A model generated the notes under the pieces. The model was not told where the DNA came from, did no database searches, and was given only the letters and a program-made list of their open reading frames with translations. Shown in pieces: positions 17,666 to 26,892 of a stretch of DNA of 64,000 bases. The DNA is from Crateriforma spongiae. Its GTDB lineage: Bacteria; Planctomycetota; Planctomycetia; Pirellulales; Pirellulaceae. Every line of letters starts with the position of its first letter. The first letter of the stretch is position 1. The stretch spans positions 434,001 to 498,000 of the forward strand of contig NZ_JAAXMS010000006.1 in NCBI RefSeq assembly GCF_012290005.1. Direction: 5' to 3'. The position numbers and the translations under genes are program-made.

Positions 17666-19849
17666 CTATTCCGCGACAAACTTGCCCCATTGCCGTGCCA
17701 GGAACCGGGGCAGCATCAGCAACATGCGTTCGCTATCCGGATCAACGATTCGTCGATAGACATCACGATTGGAATCGGACATGACGGCATCCAATTGTGA
17801 AACCAGTCGGCTTTGTTGAGCTTCGGTGAGTGGTGCGGTCCAGATCACGATCGGCAATCGGTCGTAACGTGCATCCGGGCCGACCCACCAGTACGACGGA
17901 CTGACTTCGCGGATTCGCATGTTGAACGGCCCCAAGGTGGTTCGGACCATTTCGGTGAATCCGTCGCCCGCGTGCGGCAGCACCAATTGTTGCGGCGACA
18001 TTTGTCGTCGGCCGGCGTCGGTCCAGTGAACCAGAACGGATGCGTCGTTACGTCGAGCCGTTCCCGCCAACCATTGGGCGATCGGCATGGCTGTCGGCGA
18101 CTGGGGGCCGGTTTGTCCGTCGTCCAGGATGCGCCAAGCAAAGTCGGCGTTGGCCGTCGACTGGTCCGATGCCCAGCGTGCGAAGACCTCGTCAGGGACT
18201 TTGGGGTCGATCGAACGCATTCGCCGGAGCGCATCGGTCGCAAAGGCCGCAAGCTGTCGGTTACTGCGGCGTCGCACCCAGGCCATGCGGTCCTCCGGTG
18301 CAACCGGCGGTTCGCCTTCGTTTGCCTCAGGCTCCGGAATCGCATTCGGGTCTGCCAGGAATGCAGCCAAAACTTCATCGGCCGATGCCTGGCCCGAACC
18401 AAAATCGTCGGTTGATGTGATCGGCGCGACAGCGGCTTCGAACGCTTCGTCGCTGACCGTCAGCCGCAACAGCGCGTTGTCTTCTTGAGTCATTCCGTCG
18501 GCTTGAGATGCGATCGAGGCGAAATGTTCCGACGCCGCGACGGGGCGACTGATCGTTTTGATCGGGCGGCGAACATCGATACCGGCGACGTCAAACGACA
18601 CCCAGTCGATTTCAATGGGGACGCCCGTCAGCTGGCTGATCAACATGACGTAGTCCGCCATGGGATACGTCGGTGGCCGAGCGAGCGCGAATTCGATCGA
18701 CATCGAACGCGTTAAGTCGACCGCGCTGGGCGGGTTGGCCACCATCATCGGGTCCAAGTCGACTTCCGCCGGGCGGTCCAGCATCGCTTGGTTGCGATCG
18801 ACGGGCGTTTGCAGGGCCGGCGGCGCATCGGGGGCCGGTGCCGAAAGGTCCATCAAAAACGGTTTGAAGGAATCCAGCCCGGTCAGGTCGGCCGGGCCGC
18901 CGGAGGATTCTGAATCCGCGTCATCGCCGCGTGGCACGACGACTGGACCGTCGGATTCGGCGTCTCCGGGCGACACTTCAGACGAAAGAGGGTTCTTCGG
19001 TATCAAGCTGCCCAAGCCAGGCGTATCCGGGGCGCGGGCCAGGTCGCCCGGGATCATCGAAGGACCGCCCGTGTCGTCGTCGGTCGGCGGTGAATCCTCA
19101 GCGGGCTCTGGTGCTTGATCGGTCGCTTCGGTTGGATCGGCATCACCGCCGTCCGACGCTTGTGCATCCGGCCGGGCGGGTCCGGGGTCATCTTGACTGG
19201 TAGCAGCTTGGTTGGGATCCGCCTGGTTGTCGGCGTCGTCGGATGCCAGAGGCTGGTTGTCGTCGCCGGCCTTCGAATCGTTCGCGGTGTCGTCCTGGGG
19301 TGTTTGCGGTGCCGTGGGATTCTGGACCGTTGTTTGTACGGATTCGTCTTTTTGCCAAGACCGCACGAAGATCACGAACAGTAATGCCGCGATGCACAAA
19401 CCGGTCGCCGCCAGCACGCCGACCAAAACCATTTGTCGCCGCCGCGTCGTGTCCGGATTTTCCCAGCCGATTGGTACAGGCGGTGCTGGTGCTTCGCCAT
19501 CGGCCGTGGCGTCCGTCGGGATGGAGTCATCGACTTCGAATCGGGGTGCGTCGGGATCGACGACTGGTGGCGGTCCGCTGCGGTCGCCGGTGACGATCGA
19601 ACTGGCTTCGGTGATCGCGTCGCTGTCGACGCTGTGTCGGCCGACCGCGATGGCGGGCTGTTCGGCAAGTGGTGGCTGACCGGGTGACTCGGGGGAGTCC
19701 GGAGCATCGGCGGGCGATTCGATTTGCATCATCGAACCGCAATTGGGACACGCAACGATCATCCCGACCAAGTCTGGGCGGGTGACACGAAACTGCGTGT
19801 CGCAGGTCATGCAGCGTTGGGGAAAAGGTTGGAAATTCACAAGATCCAT
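17666..19849 (-). CDS. zinc-ribbon, single-pass membrane protein with a large extracytoplasmic domain
   Basis: The 727-residue protein starts with a zinc ribbon: CxxC at residues 13-16 and CPNC at 34-37, placed in the cytoplasm. After an acidic linker comes one membrane helix (MVLVGVLAATGLCIAALLFVIFV, about residues 140-162, quoted in part), then a long Asp/Pro/Ala-rich linker to about 290. The C-terminal region holds a segment IEFALARPPTYPMADYVML followed by LTGVPIEIDW, which resembles the short STN/secretin-type domain, and ends in a structured domain with PSYWWVGPDARYDRLPIVIW. This topology is common in planctomycetes. Function is unknown. ATG 19849 is preferred to the longer frame. Confidence 0.65.
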   Translation of the reverse strand: MDLVNFQPFPQRCMTCDTQFRVTRPDLVGMIVACPNCGSMMQIESPADAPDSPESPGQPPLAEQPAIAVGRHSVDSDAITEASSIVTGDRSGPPPVVDPDAPRFEVDDSIPTDATADGEAPAPPVPIGWENPDTTRRRQMVLVGVLAATGLCIAALLFVIFVRSWQKDESVQTTVQNPTAPQTPQDDTANDSKAGDDNQPLASDDADNQADPNQAATSQDDPGPARPDAQASDGGDADPTEATDQAPEPAEDSPPTDDDTGGPSMIPGDLARAPDTPGLGSLIPKNPLSSEVSPGDAESDGPVVVPRGDDADSESSGGPADLTGLDSFKPFLMDLSAPAPDAPPALQTPVDRNQAMLDRPAEVDLDPMMVANPPSAVDLTRSMSIEFALARPPTYPMADYVMLISQLTGVPIEIDWVSFDVAGIDVRRPIKTISRPVAASEHFASIASQADGMTQEDNALLRLTVSDEAFEAAVAPITSTDDFGSGQASADEVLAAFLADPNAIPEPEANEGEPPVAPEDRMAWVRRRSNRQLAAFATDALRRMRSIDPKVPDEVFARWASDQSTANADFAWRILDDGQTGPQSPTAMPIAQWLAGTARRNDASVLVHWTDAGRRQMSPQQLVLPHAGDGFTEMVRTTLGPFNMRIREVSPSYWWVGPDARYDRLPIVIWTAPLTEAQQSRLVSQLDAVMSDSNRDVYRRIVDPDSERMLLMLPRFLARQWGKFVAE

Positions 19850-20088
19850 TTTGAGCGCCCCGCCAGTCCAGACCAAGCGATATGGAGGATCACGTGGGCG
19901 AAGTTTTCAAAAATGAGCCCGTCGCCGGCGGGTGAGCACGTTTATCGCGATCGGCCGACCCCTTAGACTTGGCAACCCATTGGTCTGGCCGCCACCGCCT
20001 AAAGTGGCGGCCCGCCCGTCCCGACGTACTTCCCCCACCGTTTAAGTTTTCGCAATCGTTTTCGCCTTTCGGATCGACAAGATTGGAC

Positions 20089-21549
20089 ATGATGGACCTG
20101 AACGTTCCCATTGACGTCGCGGCCGTGGGGGTTGCCCGTCACACCGGTGTTTTTGATGGCTTGGCACTGGCCGCATCGCTGACCGAAACCGCGGTCGAAC
20201 CGGCGCCCAAATGGGTGATGTTGTTGTTCGCTGCCGTGATGATGGTCACTTATGTCGGGGTCGCGATCGAGCGATTCCACAAGACCGTCGCGGCGTTGTG
20301 CGGCGCCGCGGTGCTGATCGTGTTGTCGATCGCGTTGGGTTTGTTCGAATATCCCAAGGTCTACGAATTCATCAAAGAAGACCTGAACATTTTCGGGGTC
20401 ATCATCGGTACGGGCATCCTGGTGGACGTCGTCGGCCGCAGCGGCTTGTTCCACTTCATCGGCATGTGGATCGTGCGCTTGACCGGTGGTGGTGCGTCAA
20501 CGTTGTACTTCACCCTGTGTGCGGTCACGTTTTTATTCGTCGCGGTACTGACCATCGTGCCGGCGATGTTGATTCTCAGTTCGCTGGTTCTGGTGATCTG
20601 TCGGTCGCTGGACTACAAGCCGACGCCGTTGTTGTTAAGCGTCGCGATTTGTGCCAACAGCGGCGCGATCGCGACGTTCGCCAGCGGGTTGCCCAACATC
20701 ATGATCGGGACGGCGGCGATGATCCCGTACATGCAGTTCATCCGTGTGTCGTTGCCCTACGCGGTGGTCAGCCTGATCGTTGCCGTTGTGATGATGCGGT
20801 TTTTCTTTCGCAATGATTTGCCATGGCACCAGACGCCTCAGCAACGCGAAGACTTGAAGGCACGCATTGAAACGTTTGACCCGTGGGCGTTGGTGGAAGA
20901 CCGACGCGTGCTGCTTCGCAGTGCAATCATTCTGTTGGTGACCGTGATCGGTTTTGCGTTGGCCGGACAACTGGGCGTCGGCATGGACTTCATCGCCATG
21001 GTCGGTGCGACAGCTGCGTTGTTGTTTGCCGGTAAAGGGGTGGAAGACGCGATCGGCAAAGTCAATTGGACGGTGATCCTGTTCTTCATGGGCTTGTTCG
21101 TCATCATCGGATGCGTCAAGCAAACCGGCGCGTTGGCTTGGGTGGCCGAGCAGGTCGTCGCGGTATCGGGCAACCGACTGGCGTTGCTGGTTCCACTGTT
21201 GGGCGTGTTTTCGGCGGTGGCCAGTTCGATTGTGGACAACATTCCCGTGGCCGCCACCTTGATCCCGATCGTACGAGACATCTCCGGCGGATCGGTGCCC
21301 GCCGAACCGCTGTGGTGGACGCTGGTGATCTGCTGCAACCTGGGCGGCAATGGAACACCGATCGGGTCGATCAGTTGTGTGATCGCGATTTACGCGTTGA
21401 AAAGAGAGGTCGGCGTGCACGTCGGCTGGGGACAGTTTTTAAAGCTGGGTGGCAGCGTGATGTTGATCCAGGTGGCCGGCGCCATCGTGTACATCCTGTT
21501 GCTTGAAAGCCAGAATCTATTACCGGAGCTTGCCAGCCATGGCGTTTGA
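20089..21549 (+). CDS. ion transporter of the ArsB/NhaD (IT) superfamily
   Basis: The 486-residue polytopic protein has about 11-12 hydrophobic segments. Its motifs, GVIIGTGILVDVVGRSGLFHFIGMW, SVAICANSGAIATFASGLPNIMIG, FFMGLFVIIGCVKQTGAL and ASSIVDNIPVAATLIPI (quoted in pieces), are those of the ArsB/NhaD/P-protein group, with two inverted NxP-type hairpins (SGLPN and VDNIP). NhaD-type Na+/H+ exchange or another ion or anion transport is possible; the substrate cannot be read. ATG 20089 follows a gap of 239 bases. It overlaps the downstream universal-stress gene by 11 bases, so the two are probably translationally coupled. Confidence 0.8.
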   Translation: MMDLNVPIDVAAVGVARHTGVFDGLALAASLTETAVEPAPKWVMLLFAAVMMVTYVGVAIERFHKTVAALCGAAVLIVLSIALGLFEYPKVYEFIKEDLNIFGVIIGTGILVDVVGRSGLFHFIGMWIVRLTGGGASTLYFTLCAVTFLFVAVLTIVPAMLILSSLVLVICRSLDYKPTPLLLSVAICANSGAIATFASGLPNIMIGTAAMIPYMQFIRVSLPYAVVSLIVAVVMMRFFFRNDLPWHQTPQQREDLKARIETFDPWALVEDRRVLLRSAIILLVTVIGFALAGQLGVGMDFIAMVGATAALLFAGKGVEDAIGKVNWTVILFFMGLFVIIGCVKQTGALAWVAEQVVAVSGNRLALLVPLLGVFSAVASSIVDNIPVAATLIPIVRDISGGSVPAEPLWWTLVICCNLGGNGTPIGSISCVIAIYALKREVGVHVGWGQFLKLGGSVMLIQVAGAIVYILLLESQNLLPELASHGV

Positions 21550-22516
21550 TTCCAACCGTCAATCCTTGGACCGCGACGTCGATGAATCGATGCGGATGTT
21601 CGAACGGTCTCAGGTCGGCCCCGCCCCCGAGATCACACCGGTTCGACCCGCCCGGATTTTGCTGGCACTGGACGGTTCGCCACAAGATGCGACGTCGATC
21701 GCCGCGGCTCAGTACCTGCGTGAACAGGTCAACGTCGAAACACTGATCTTGGATCTGCGAGAGTTTTTGCGCAGCGACACGCCAGATTCGTCGGCCGATC
21801 CACCCATGCCGATCGAGGAAATGGTCAAGCAGATCAGCGGGGCTCGTCCGATTCAATCGACCGGTGACGAACCGTATGAACGAATTCTGCAAGCGACGAA
21901 AGATCATCAGCTGGACATGCTGATCGTGCCCAGTCCGTTCGGTCGTTCGTTCGACAAGATCGGTGTGGACAGCATCGGAACGGTGCTGGACGTCTTGCTG
22001 GCGCGGTGCAGCGTGCCGACGCTGGTCATCCGTCGCGACGATCAACGGCTGGACGAATGTGTCGGGCGGATCGCCTTGGTTGTCGGCAGCGAATGCGATA
22101 TCGAAAGTCGTGCGGCGGCTTGGTGTTTCGGCTTGGCGGGACCGTCGGCGCAGGTCACATTGAACCTGGTGTTGGAAAAAGAACAGTTTGAAAATTTGCG
22201 ATCGATCATTCAAGCGATGGATCCCGAAGGCACGCTAAGCGAACAACAGGTCAGCGATGCGTTGGCCAAGTCGCACCATGCACTGCACGGATCCATGTTG
22301 AAGACGGCGACGGCGCGAAAGCTGGCTTATCGCTTGGTGCCACAAGCGGGCGAAGTCGCACCGCCCAACCCGCTGAACGACACCGTCAAGCAATTGTTGG
22401 TCATGCCGCTGGAGGTCGATGATCGATTCGGACAAGGCTTTGCTCAAGATCGAATCCGGCGCAGCCCTCATCCAGTGCTTGTGGTCCCCAGTCACGTGGT
22501 CGACGACGACGAATGA
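21539..22516 (+). CDS. universal stress protein-like (UspA-type) protein
   Basis: The 325-residue protein has an UspA-like first half: PARILLALDGSPQDATSIAAAQYL (about residues 36-59, in two pieces), then ILQATKDHQLDMLIVPSPFGRSF and VLDVLLARCSVPTLVIRR at about 150. The second half repeats the alpha/beta pattern weakly (GRIALVVGSECDIE, ending HPVLVVPS), so it may be a degenerate tandem USP; the nucleotide-binding GxxG motif is not evident. GGAG 10 bases before ATG 21539 supports the start. It overlaps the transporter by 11 bases and the ABC ATPase by 4. The pairing suggests a regulatory subunit for transport, as in other transporter-USP pairs. Confidence 0.75.
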   Translation: MAFDSNRQSLDRDVDESMRMFERSQVGPAPEITPVRPARILLALDGSPQDATSIAAAQYLREQVNVETLILDLREFLRSDTPDSSADPPMPIEEMVKQISGARPIQSTGDEPYERILQATKDHQLDMLIVPSPFGRSFDKIGVDSIGTVLDVLLARCSVPTLVIRRDDQRLDECVGRIALVVGSECDIESRAAAWCFGLAGPSAQVTLNLVLEKEQFENLRSIIQAMDPEGTLSEQQVSDALAKSHHALHGSMLKTATARKLAYRLVPQAGEVAPPNPLNDTVKQLLVMPLEVDDRFGQGFAQDRIRRSPHPVLVVPSHVVDDDE

Positions 22517-23355
22517 ATCATCCCACCCCCGCCGGAACACCGCCGGCGTCGTCACTGTTAAAGCTGGACCAGGTCACGGTGTGGCGTGAAAGCACGCGTA
22601 TCTTGGACCGCATCGAATTAGATATTCCCGTCGGACGGCACACCGCGATTCTGGGCCCCAACGGAGCGGGCAAAACGTCGTTGTTGAAACTGTTGGTCCG
22701 CCAGTTTTATCCCTCGATCGATGACGACGGGACACAGGGAAGGGTCAGCATTTTGGGGCGATCGGATTGGCCCGTTGACCAGCTGCGGTGTCAGATGGGA
22801 ATCGTGTCACAGTCGTTGGAGCATGAATTCCTATCTGGACGTAGCGGACGCATGTCGGTTCGTGACGTGATCCACAGCGGTTTCAACGCAACGATGTTGT
22901 CGGCGTTTGGACCAAACATGACACCGGCGATGAAAGAGGCCGCGGATCATGCGGCACACTCGGTGGGCGTGGACCACTTGGCCGACCGCCGCTTGGAAAC
23001 ACTGTCGACAGGGGAACGACGCCGGACCCTGATCGCACGCAGTCTGGTGCACCGACCCCCGGTGTTGGTTTTGGACGAACCGACCAGCGGATTGGATCTG
23101 GCCGCGCGGCACCAGTTCCTGCAGACGATGTTACAGATGCTGCAAATGCATGACTTGACGTTGGTGCTGGTCACTCACGCCTTGGAGGAGATTGCACCGC
23201 CGATCGGTCACGTCGTCTTGCTCGATTCCGGTCGTATCGCTTTTGATGGTTCCAAGGCCGATGCGCTTTCGTCGGACCGTCTGAGTCGGTTGTACGGCGT
23301 GCCGGCAACGGTGCACCAACATGCCGGCGGTTGGTATTCCGCATCGGTGGGCTAA
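22513..23355 (+). CDS. ABC transporter ATPase subunit (orphan)
   Basis: The 280-residue ATPase has Walker A GPNGAGKTS (residues 48-56), a Q-loop IVSQSL near 98, signature LSTGERR near 163 (LSGGQ degenerate, G to T and Q to E), Walker B VLVLDEP near 182 and the D-loop SGLDL. No permease or binding protein lies next to it. The long insert between Q-loop and signature (LEHEFLSGRSGRMSVRDVIHSG) and the histidine in VTHALEE fit the ABC exporter/ModF-like type. It shares ATGA with the upstream USP gene, so expression is coupled to the transporter-USP pair. Substrate unknown. Confidence 0.8.
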   Translation: MNHPTPAGTPPASSLLKLDQVTVWRESTRILDRIELDIPVGRHTAILGPNGAGKTSLLKLLVRQFYPSIDDDGTQGRVSILGRSDWPVDQLRCQMGIVSQSLEHEFLSGRSGRMSVRDVIHSGFNATMLSAFGPNMTPAMKEAADHAAHSVGVDHLADRRLETLSTGERRRTLIARSLVHRPPVLVLDEPTSGLDLAARHQFLQTMLQMLQMHDLTLVLVTHALEEIAPPIGHVVLLDSGRIAFDGSKADALSSDRLSRLYGVPATVHQHAGGWYSASVG

Positions 23356-23417
23356 GGGGCCAATGTCTTTCGGCTTGTTCAGCGCCGACGGTCGATCGAC
23401 CAGTTAAAATCGAAGCC

Positions 23418-25340
23418 ATGAAAGTTTGCAATTCTTGGTTATCGATCCGTGCGGCCGCCATGCGTTGGGCGGTTTTCATCGTCGCGATGTTGGTCCTTGC
23501 CGGCCTGAACGCATCGGCCGTTGATTTTTCCCACGACGTGGTTCCGGTGCTTCGACAGCACTGCGCCGATTGTCACACGGGCGATGAGGCCGAAGGCGGG
23601 TTCAATTTCAATTCTCGGTCATTGGCATTGGAATCCGGAGTGATCGAAGCGGGCAGTGCCGATGAATCGATCCTGGTCGAACGTTTGGTCACCGACGACC
23701 CCGACATGCGGATGCCGCCACCGGATCGTCCGGGATTGTCGGCCAGTGAAATCCGAGTGCTGATCGACTGGATTGATCAGGGCGTTGCCTGGCAAGCCGG
23801 ATTTCAGTTCGGCGAAGCGAAGCCGGAATTGCCGTTGCGTTTGAAATCCGTTTCATTGCCCGGACCATCTGGCGATCATCCCATCGATCAATTGGTCGGT
23901 CGGTATTTTCAGCAACACGAGGTTCGTTGGCCCGAAGCCGCCGATGATTCCACGTTGCTGCGTCGAACCATGCTGGATTGGGTCGGGCGATTGCCGTCGC
24001 CCCGAGAAACCACCGATTACTTGGCCGACACGTCCCCACAGAAACACACACGGCTGATCCAGCGTTTGGCGGATGACCGGGTGGGATATGCGGATCATTG
24101 GCTGACGTTTTGGAACGATTTACTGCGCAATGACTACGAGGGCACCGGGTTCATCACCAAAGGTCGCACGCAAATCAGCGGATGGCTGTACCAAGCGCTC
24201 TTGGAAAATCGTCCGTATGACCAGATGGTTCGTCAGTTGATCAACCCGCCGGACGATTCCAGTGCCGGGTTCATCAATGGGATCAAGTGGCGTGGCGAAG
24301 TCAGCGCGGGTCAATCATTGCCGATCCAGTTTTCGCAAAGCGTTTCCCAGGCGTTGCTGGGAATCAATATGAAATGTGCGTCCTGTCATGACAGCTTCAT
24401 TGACCGTTGGACGTTGAGCGACGCCTATTCGCTGGCCGCGGTTTACTCGGACAAGCCGTTGGCCATGTACCGCTGCGACAAGCCGATCGGTGCGGTGGCA
24501 TCGGCGGCGTGGATCTATCCTGAACTGGGCCAGGTCGATCCACAGGCCGATCGCGGGGCACGGCTTCGCCGGTTGGCGGGACTGATGACGGCCGAATCCA
24601 ATGGGCGTTTTTCACGGACGATCGTCAATCGCTTGTGGGCTCAACTGATGGGCCGGGGATTGATCCATCCCACCGATGCGATGCAGACGCCGCCTTGGGA
24701 CCACGATCTGTTGGACTATTTGGCCAGCGACTTTGTGCGTCGTGGATACAATCTTCAGGGAACGCTGCGTCTGATCACGACATCGCGAATCTATCGCTGC
24801 CGAACGGTGATTGATTCAGGTTCGGTCGACGACGAAGGCGATGCATTTGTGTTTCGCGGACCGGTGGCCAAACGTTTGACGGCGGAGCAGTTTGTCGACG
24901 CAATCGGAACAATCACCGGCCAGACGCCGAAGAAAGCGGATGCTCCGGTGCAACGAGATGCGGACCGTGTGCGGGCGTCTTTGGTGAAAGCCGACTCGCT
25001 GCAACGGTCGCTCGGACGTCCCAATCGTGACCAGATCGTGACGTCACGGCCCAGTGACGTGACGACATTGGAAGCCTTGACCCTTGCGAACGATCCGATG
25101 TTGGCCCAGCGTCTGCGGCAGGGCGCCAGCCGATTGCTCGATCAGTATCGCGGCCCGTCAGTGGACATCGATGGAGAACGATTGATTGACGATGTTTATC
25201 TGACTTGTTTCGCACGGCACGCGACGTCCCGCGAACGCCAAGTCGTGCTTGATTCGTTGGGAGATCAGCCGACGGTCGATGGCTTGGCAGATTTCTTGTG
25301 GGCCGTGATCGTTCAACCCGAATTTTGGTACGTACGATGA
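23418..25340 (+). CDS. Planctomycete cytochrome C / DUF1549 / DUF1553 protein
   Basis: The 640-residue secreted protein begins with a signal peptide (RWAVFIVAMLVLAGLNASA). A PSCyt1 module follows with the haem-type CADCH motif (about residue 49) and MPPP turn. DUF1549 (DQLVGRYFQQ, TLLRRTMLDWVGRLPS) spans about residues 155-330, and DUF1553 (GLMTAESNGRFSRTIVNRLWAQLMGRGL, in part) about 390-640. Such genes are expanded in planctomycetes and nearly always precede a DUF1501 gene; proposed roles centre on polymer degradation or electron transfer, but none is proven. The next gene starts inside its stop codon (ATGA at 25337). Confidence 0.9.
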   Translation: MKVCNSWLSIRAAAMRWAVFIVAMLVLAGLNASAVDFSHDVVPVLRQHCADCHTGDEAEGGFNFNSRSLALESGVIEAGSADESILVERLVTDDPDMRMPPPDRPGLSASEIRVLIDWIDQGVAWQAGFQFGEAKPELPLRLKSVSLPGPSGDHPIDQLVGRYFQQHEVRWPEAADDSTLLRRTMLDWVGRLPSPRETTDYLADTSPQKHTRLIQRLADDRVGYADHWLTFWNDLLRNDYEGTGFITKGRTQISGWLYQALLENRPYDQMVRQLINPPDDSSAGFINGIKWRGEVSAGQSLPIQFSQSVSQALLGINMKCASCHDSFIDRWTLSDAYSLAAVYSDKPLAMYRCDKPIGAVASAAWIYPELGQVDPQADRGARLRRLAGLMTAESNGRFSRTIVNRLWAQLMGRGLIHPTDAMQTPPWDHDLLDYLASDFVRRGYNLQGTLRLITTSRIYRCRTVIDSGSVDDEGDAFVFRGPVAKRLTAEQFVDAIGTITGQTPKKADAPVQRDADRVRASLVKADSLQRSLGRPNRDQIVTSRPSDVTTLEALTLANDPMLAQRLRQGASRLLDQYRGPSVDIDGERLIDDVYLTCFARHATSRERQVVLDSLGDQPTVDGLADFLWAVIVQPEFWYVR

Positions 25341-26800
25341 TTCAAGACTGGACGCAGGATTCCGCATCGATGGAACGACAACGCCATCGGCGCGACTTTT
25401 TGAAATCGTTGGCCGCTGCTTCGGCAGCGACACTGGCCGCACCGACGGCGCGTGCTTTGGCCGCCGGACATGACTTGATCGAACAACCCGAGCCGACCGC
25501 TGACCATTGCATCTTGTTGTGGATGGCGGGCGGTATGGCGGCACCGGAAACGTTTGATCCCAAGACGTATGCACCCTTTGAAAAAGGCATGCCCGTCGAC
25601 CGGATGGTCAGCACGTTTCCGGCCATCGACACAGCGGTCGACGACATCAAGATTTGCGAGGGCTTGGAAAACATCGCTGGCGTCATGGATCGCGCGACGT
25701 TGATTCGTTCGGCGGTCCAGCCGGATCTGGGACACATCCTGCATTCCCGCCACCAATATCACTGGCATACCGGATATGTGCCGCCGCAAACCGTGGCCGC
25801 GCCGCACTTGGGGGCTTGGATGGCGAAGGTGCTGGGCCCGTTGGATCCGGTGATGCCCGCGTTCGTGAACATCGGCCAGCGTTTGGAAGGTGTGGGTGAA
25901 AAGGAAGAACTGAAAGCGTTCACGACGGGAGGATTCTTTGGCAGCGAATTTGGGCCGATGAATTTGCCGTTCCCCGAGCAGGCCGCCGCCGCGGTCGCAC
26001 CGCCACAGGGAATGAATCGTCGGCGGTTTGCCGAGCGTCAGCAGTTGTTCCAACAGTTGCTAAGCAGTGGGCCGGCAAGTGAAAACATCAGCGATGATCA
26101 TCGCGAATCGATGCTGCGATCGCTGGACCGGGCGTATCGATTGCTCAGCAGTTCAAAAAGCCAGGCCTTTGACATCCACGCCGAACCCAAGGACAGTTTC
26201 GAACGCTATGACACCGGGCGATTTGGTCGCGGATGTCTGCTCGCACGTCGACTGGTCGAAGCCGGCTGTCGATTTGTCGAAGTCACGACCGAGTACGTGC
26301 CCTTTCTGCACTGGGATACGCACAAAGACGGTCACGCGACGGTGGATCGGTTGCACCAGGAGATTGACCGTCCGATCGCGACGCTGATTCAAGACTTGGA
26401 ATCCAAAGGGTTGCTGGACCGCACTTTGGTGATCGTGGCCAGCGAATTCAGTCGTGATGCGATTGTTGAAGGTGTCCCCGGATCGACGGCGCGCGATCAA
26501 GCGACCGTGAAAACAGAATCGGTGACCGAGCCCCAGCACTACGGGCTGCACCGCCACTTCACCGGCGGAACCAGCGTGGTCATGTTCGGCGGCGGGATGA
26601 AGAAAGGTTTTTTGTACGGCGCGACGGCCCCGGAGCGTCCTTTGCTGGCGATCGAAAACCCCGTCACCGTGACGGATCTGCACGCGACGATCATGCGTGC
26701 GATGGGAATCAGCCCGCGCACCGGATTCGATGTGGAAGGTCGCCCGTTTTATGTCACCCGCGACGGCTTGGGAAAACCGGTGATGGAATTATTCGCCTGA
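25337..26800 (+). CDS. Tat-exported DUF1501 protein
   Basis: The 487-residue protein has an N-terminal Tat signal (RRDFLKSLAAASAATLAAP near residue 18) and the DUF1501 core: WMAGGMAAPETFDPK (about 60), RSAVQPDLGHILHSRHQYH, RGCLLARRLVEAGCRFVEV, and IVVASEFSRDAI, ending in a sulfatase-like alkaline-phosphatase fold. The family is linked to sulfated-polymer degradation in planctomycetes. It overlaps the DUF1549/1553 gene by ATGA, so the two are translationally coupled and probably act together in the periplasm. Metal-ligand histidines are visible but the activity is unproven. Confidence 0.9.
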   Translation: MIQDWTQDSASMERQRHRRDFLKSLAAASAATLAAPTARALAAGHDLIEQPEPTADHCILLWMAGGMAAPETFDPKTYAPFEKGMPVDRMVSTFPAIDTAVDDIKICEGLENIAGVMDRATLIRSAVQPDLGHILHSRHQYHWHTGYVPPQTVAAPHLGAWMAKVLGPLDPVMPAFVNIGQRLEGVGEKEELKAFTTGGFFGSEFGPMNLPFPEQAAAAVAPPQGMNRRRFAERQQLFQQLLSSGPASENISDDHRESMLRSLDRAYRLLSSSKSQAFDIHAEPKDSFERYDTGRFGRGCLLARRLVEAGCRFVEVTTEYVPFLHWDTHKDGHATVDRLHQEIDRPIATLIQDLESKGLLDRTLVIVASEFSRDAIVEGVPGSTARDQATVKTESVTEPQHYGLHRHFTGGTSVVMFGGGMKKGFLYGATAPERPLLAIENPVTVTDLHATIMRAMGISPRTGFDVEGRPFYVTRDGLGKPVMELFA

Positions 26801-26892
26801 TCGCTTAGACTTCCCGCCGCACGACCCGTGGAGATATGCCATCTTTCAGGGTCACATTTACGGTTCAAACGCGGTGCGGGGACGGTTCGACA

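Noticed and set aside
23375-23410. Sigma-70 promoter TTGTTC with TAAAAT before the DUF1549 gene
   Set aside because: The spacer is about 24 bases, well over the normal 16-18; TAAAAT alone is not enough.
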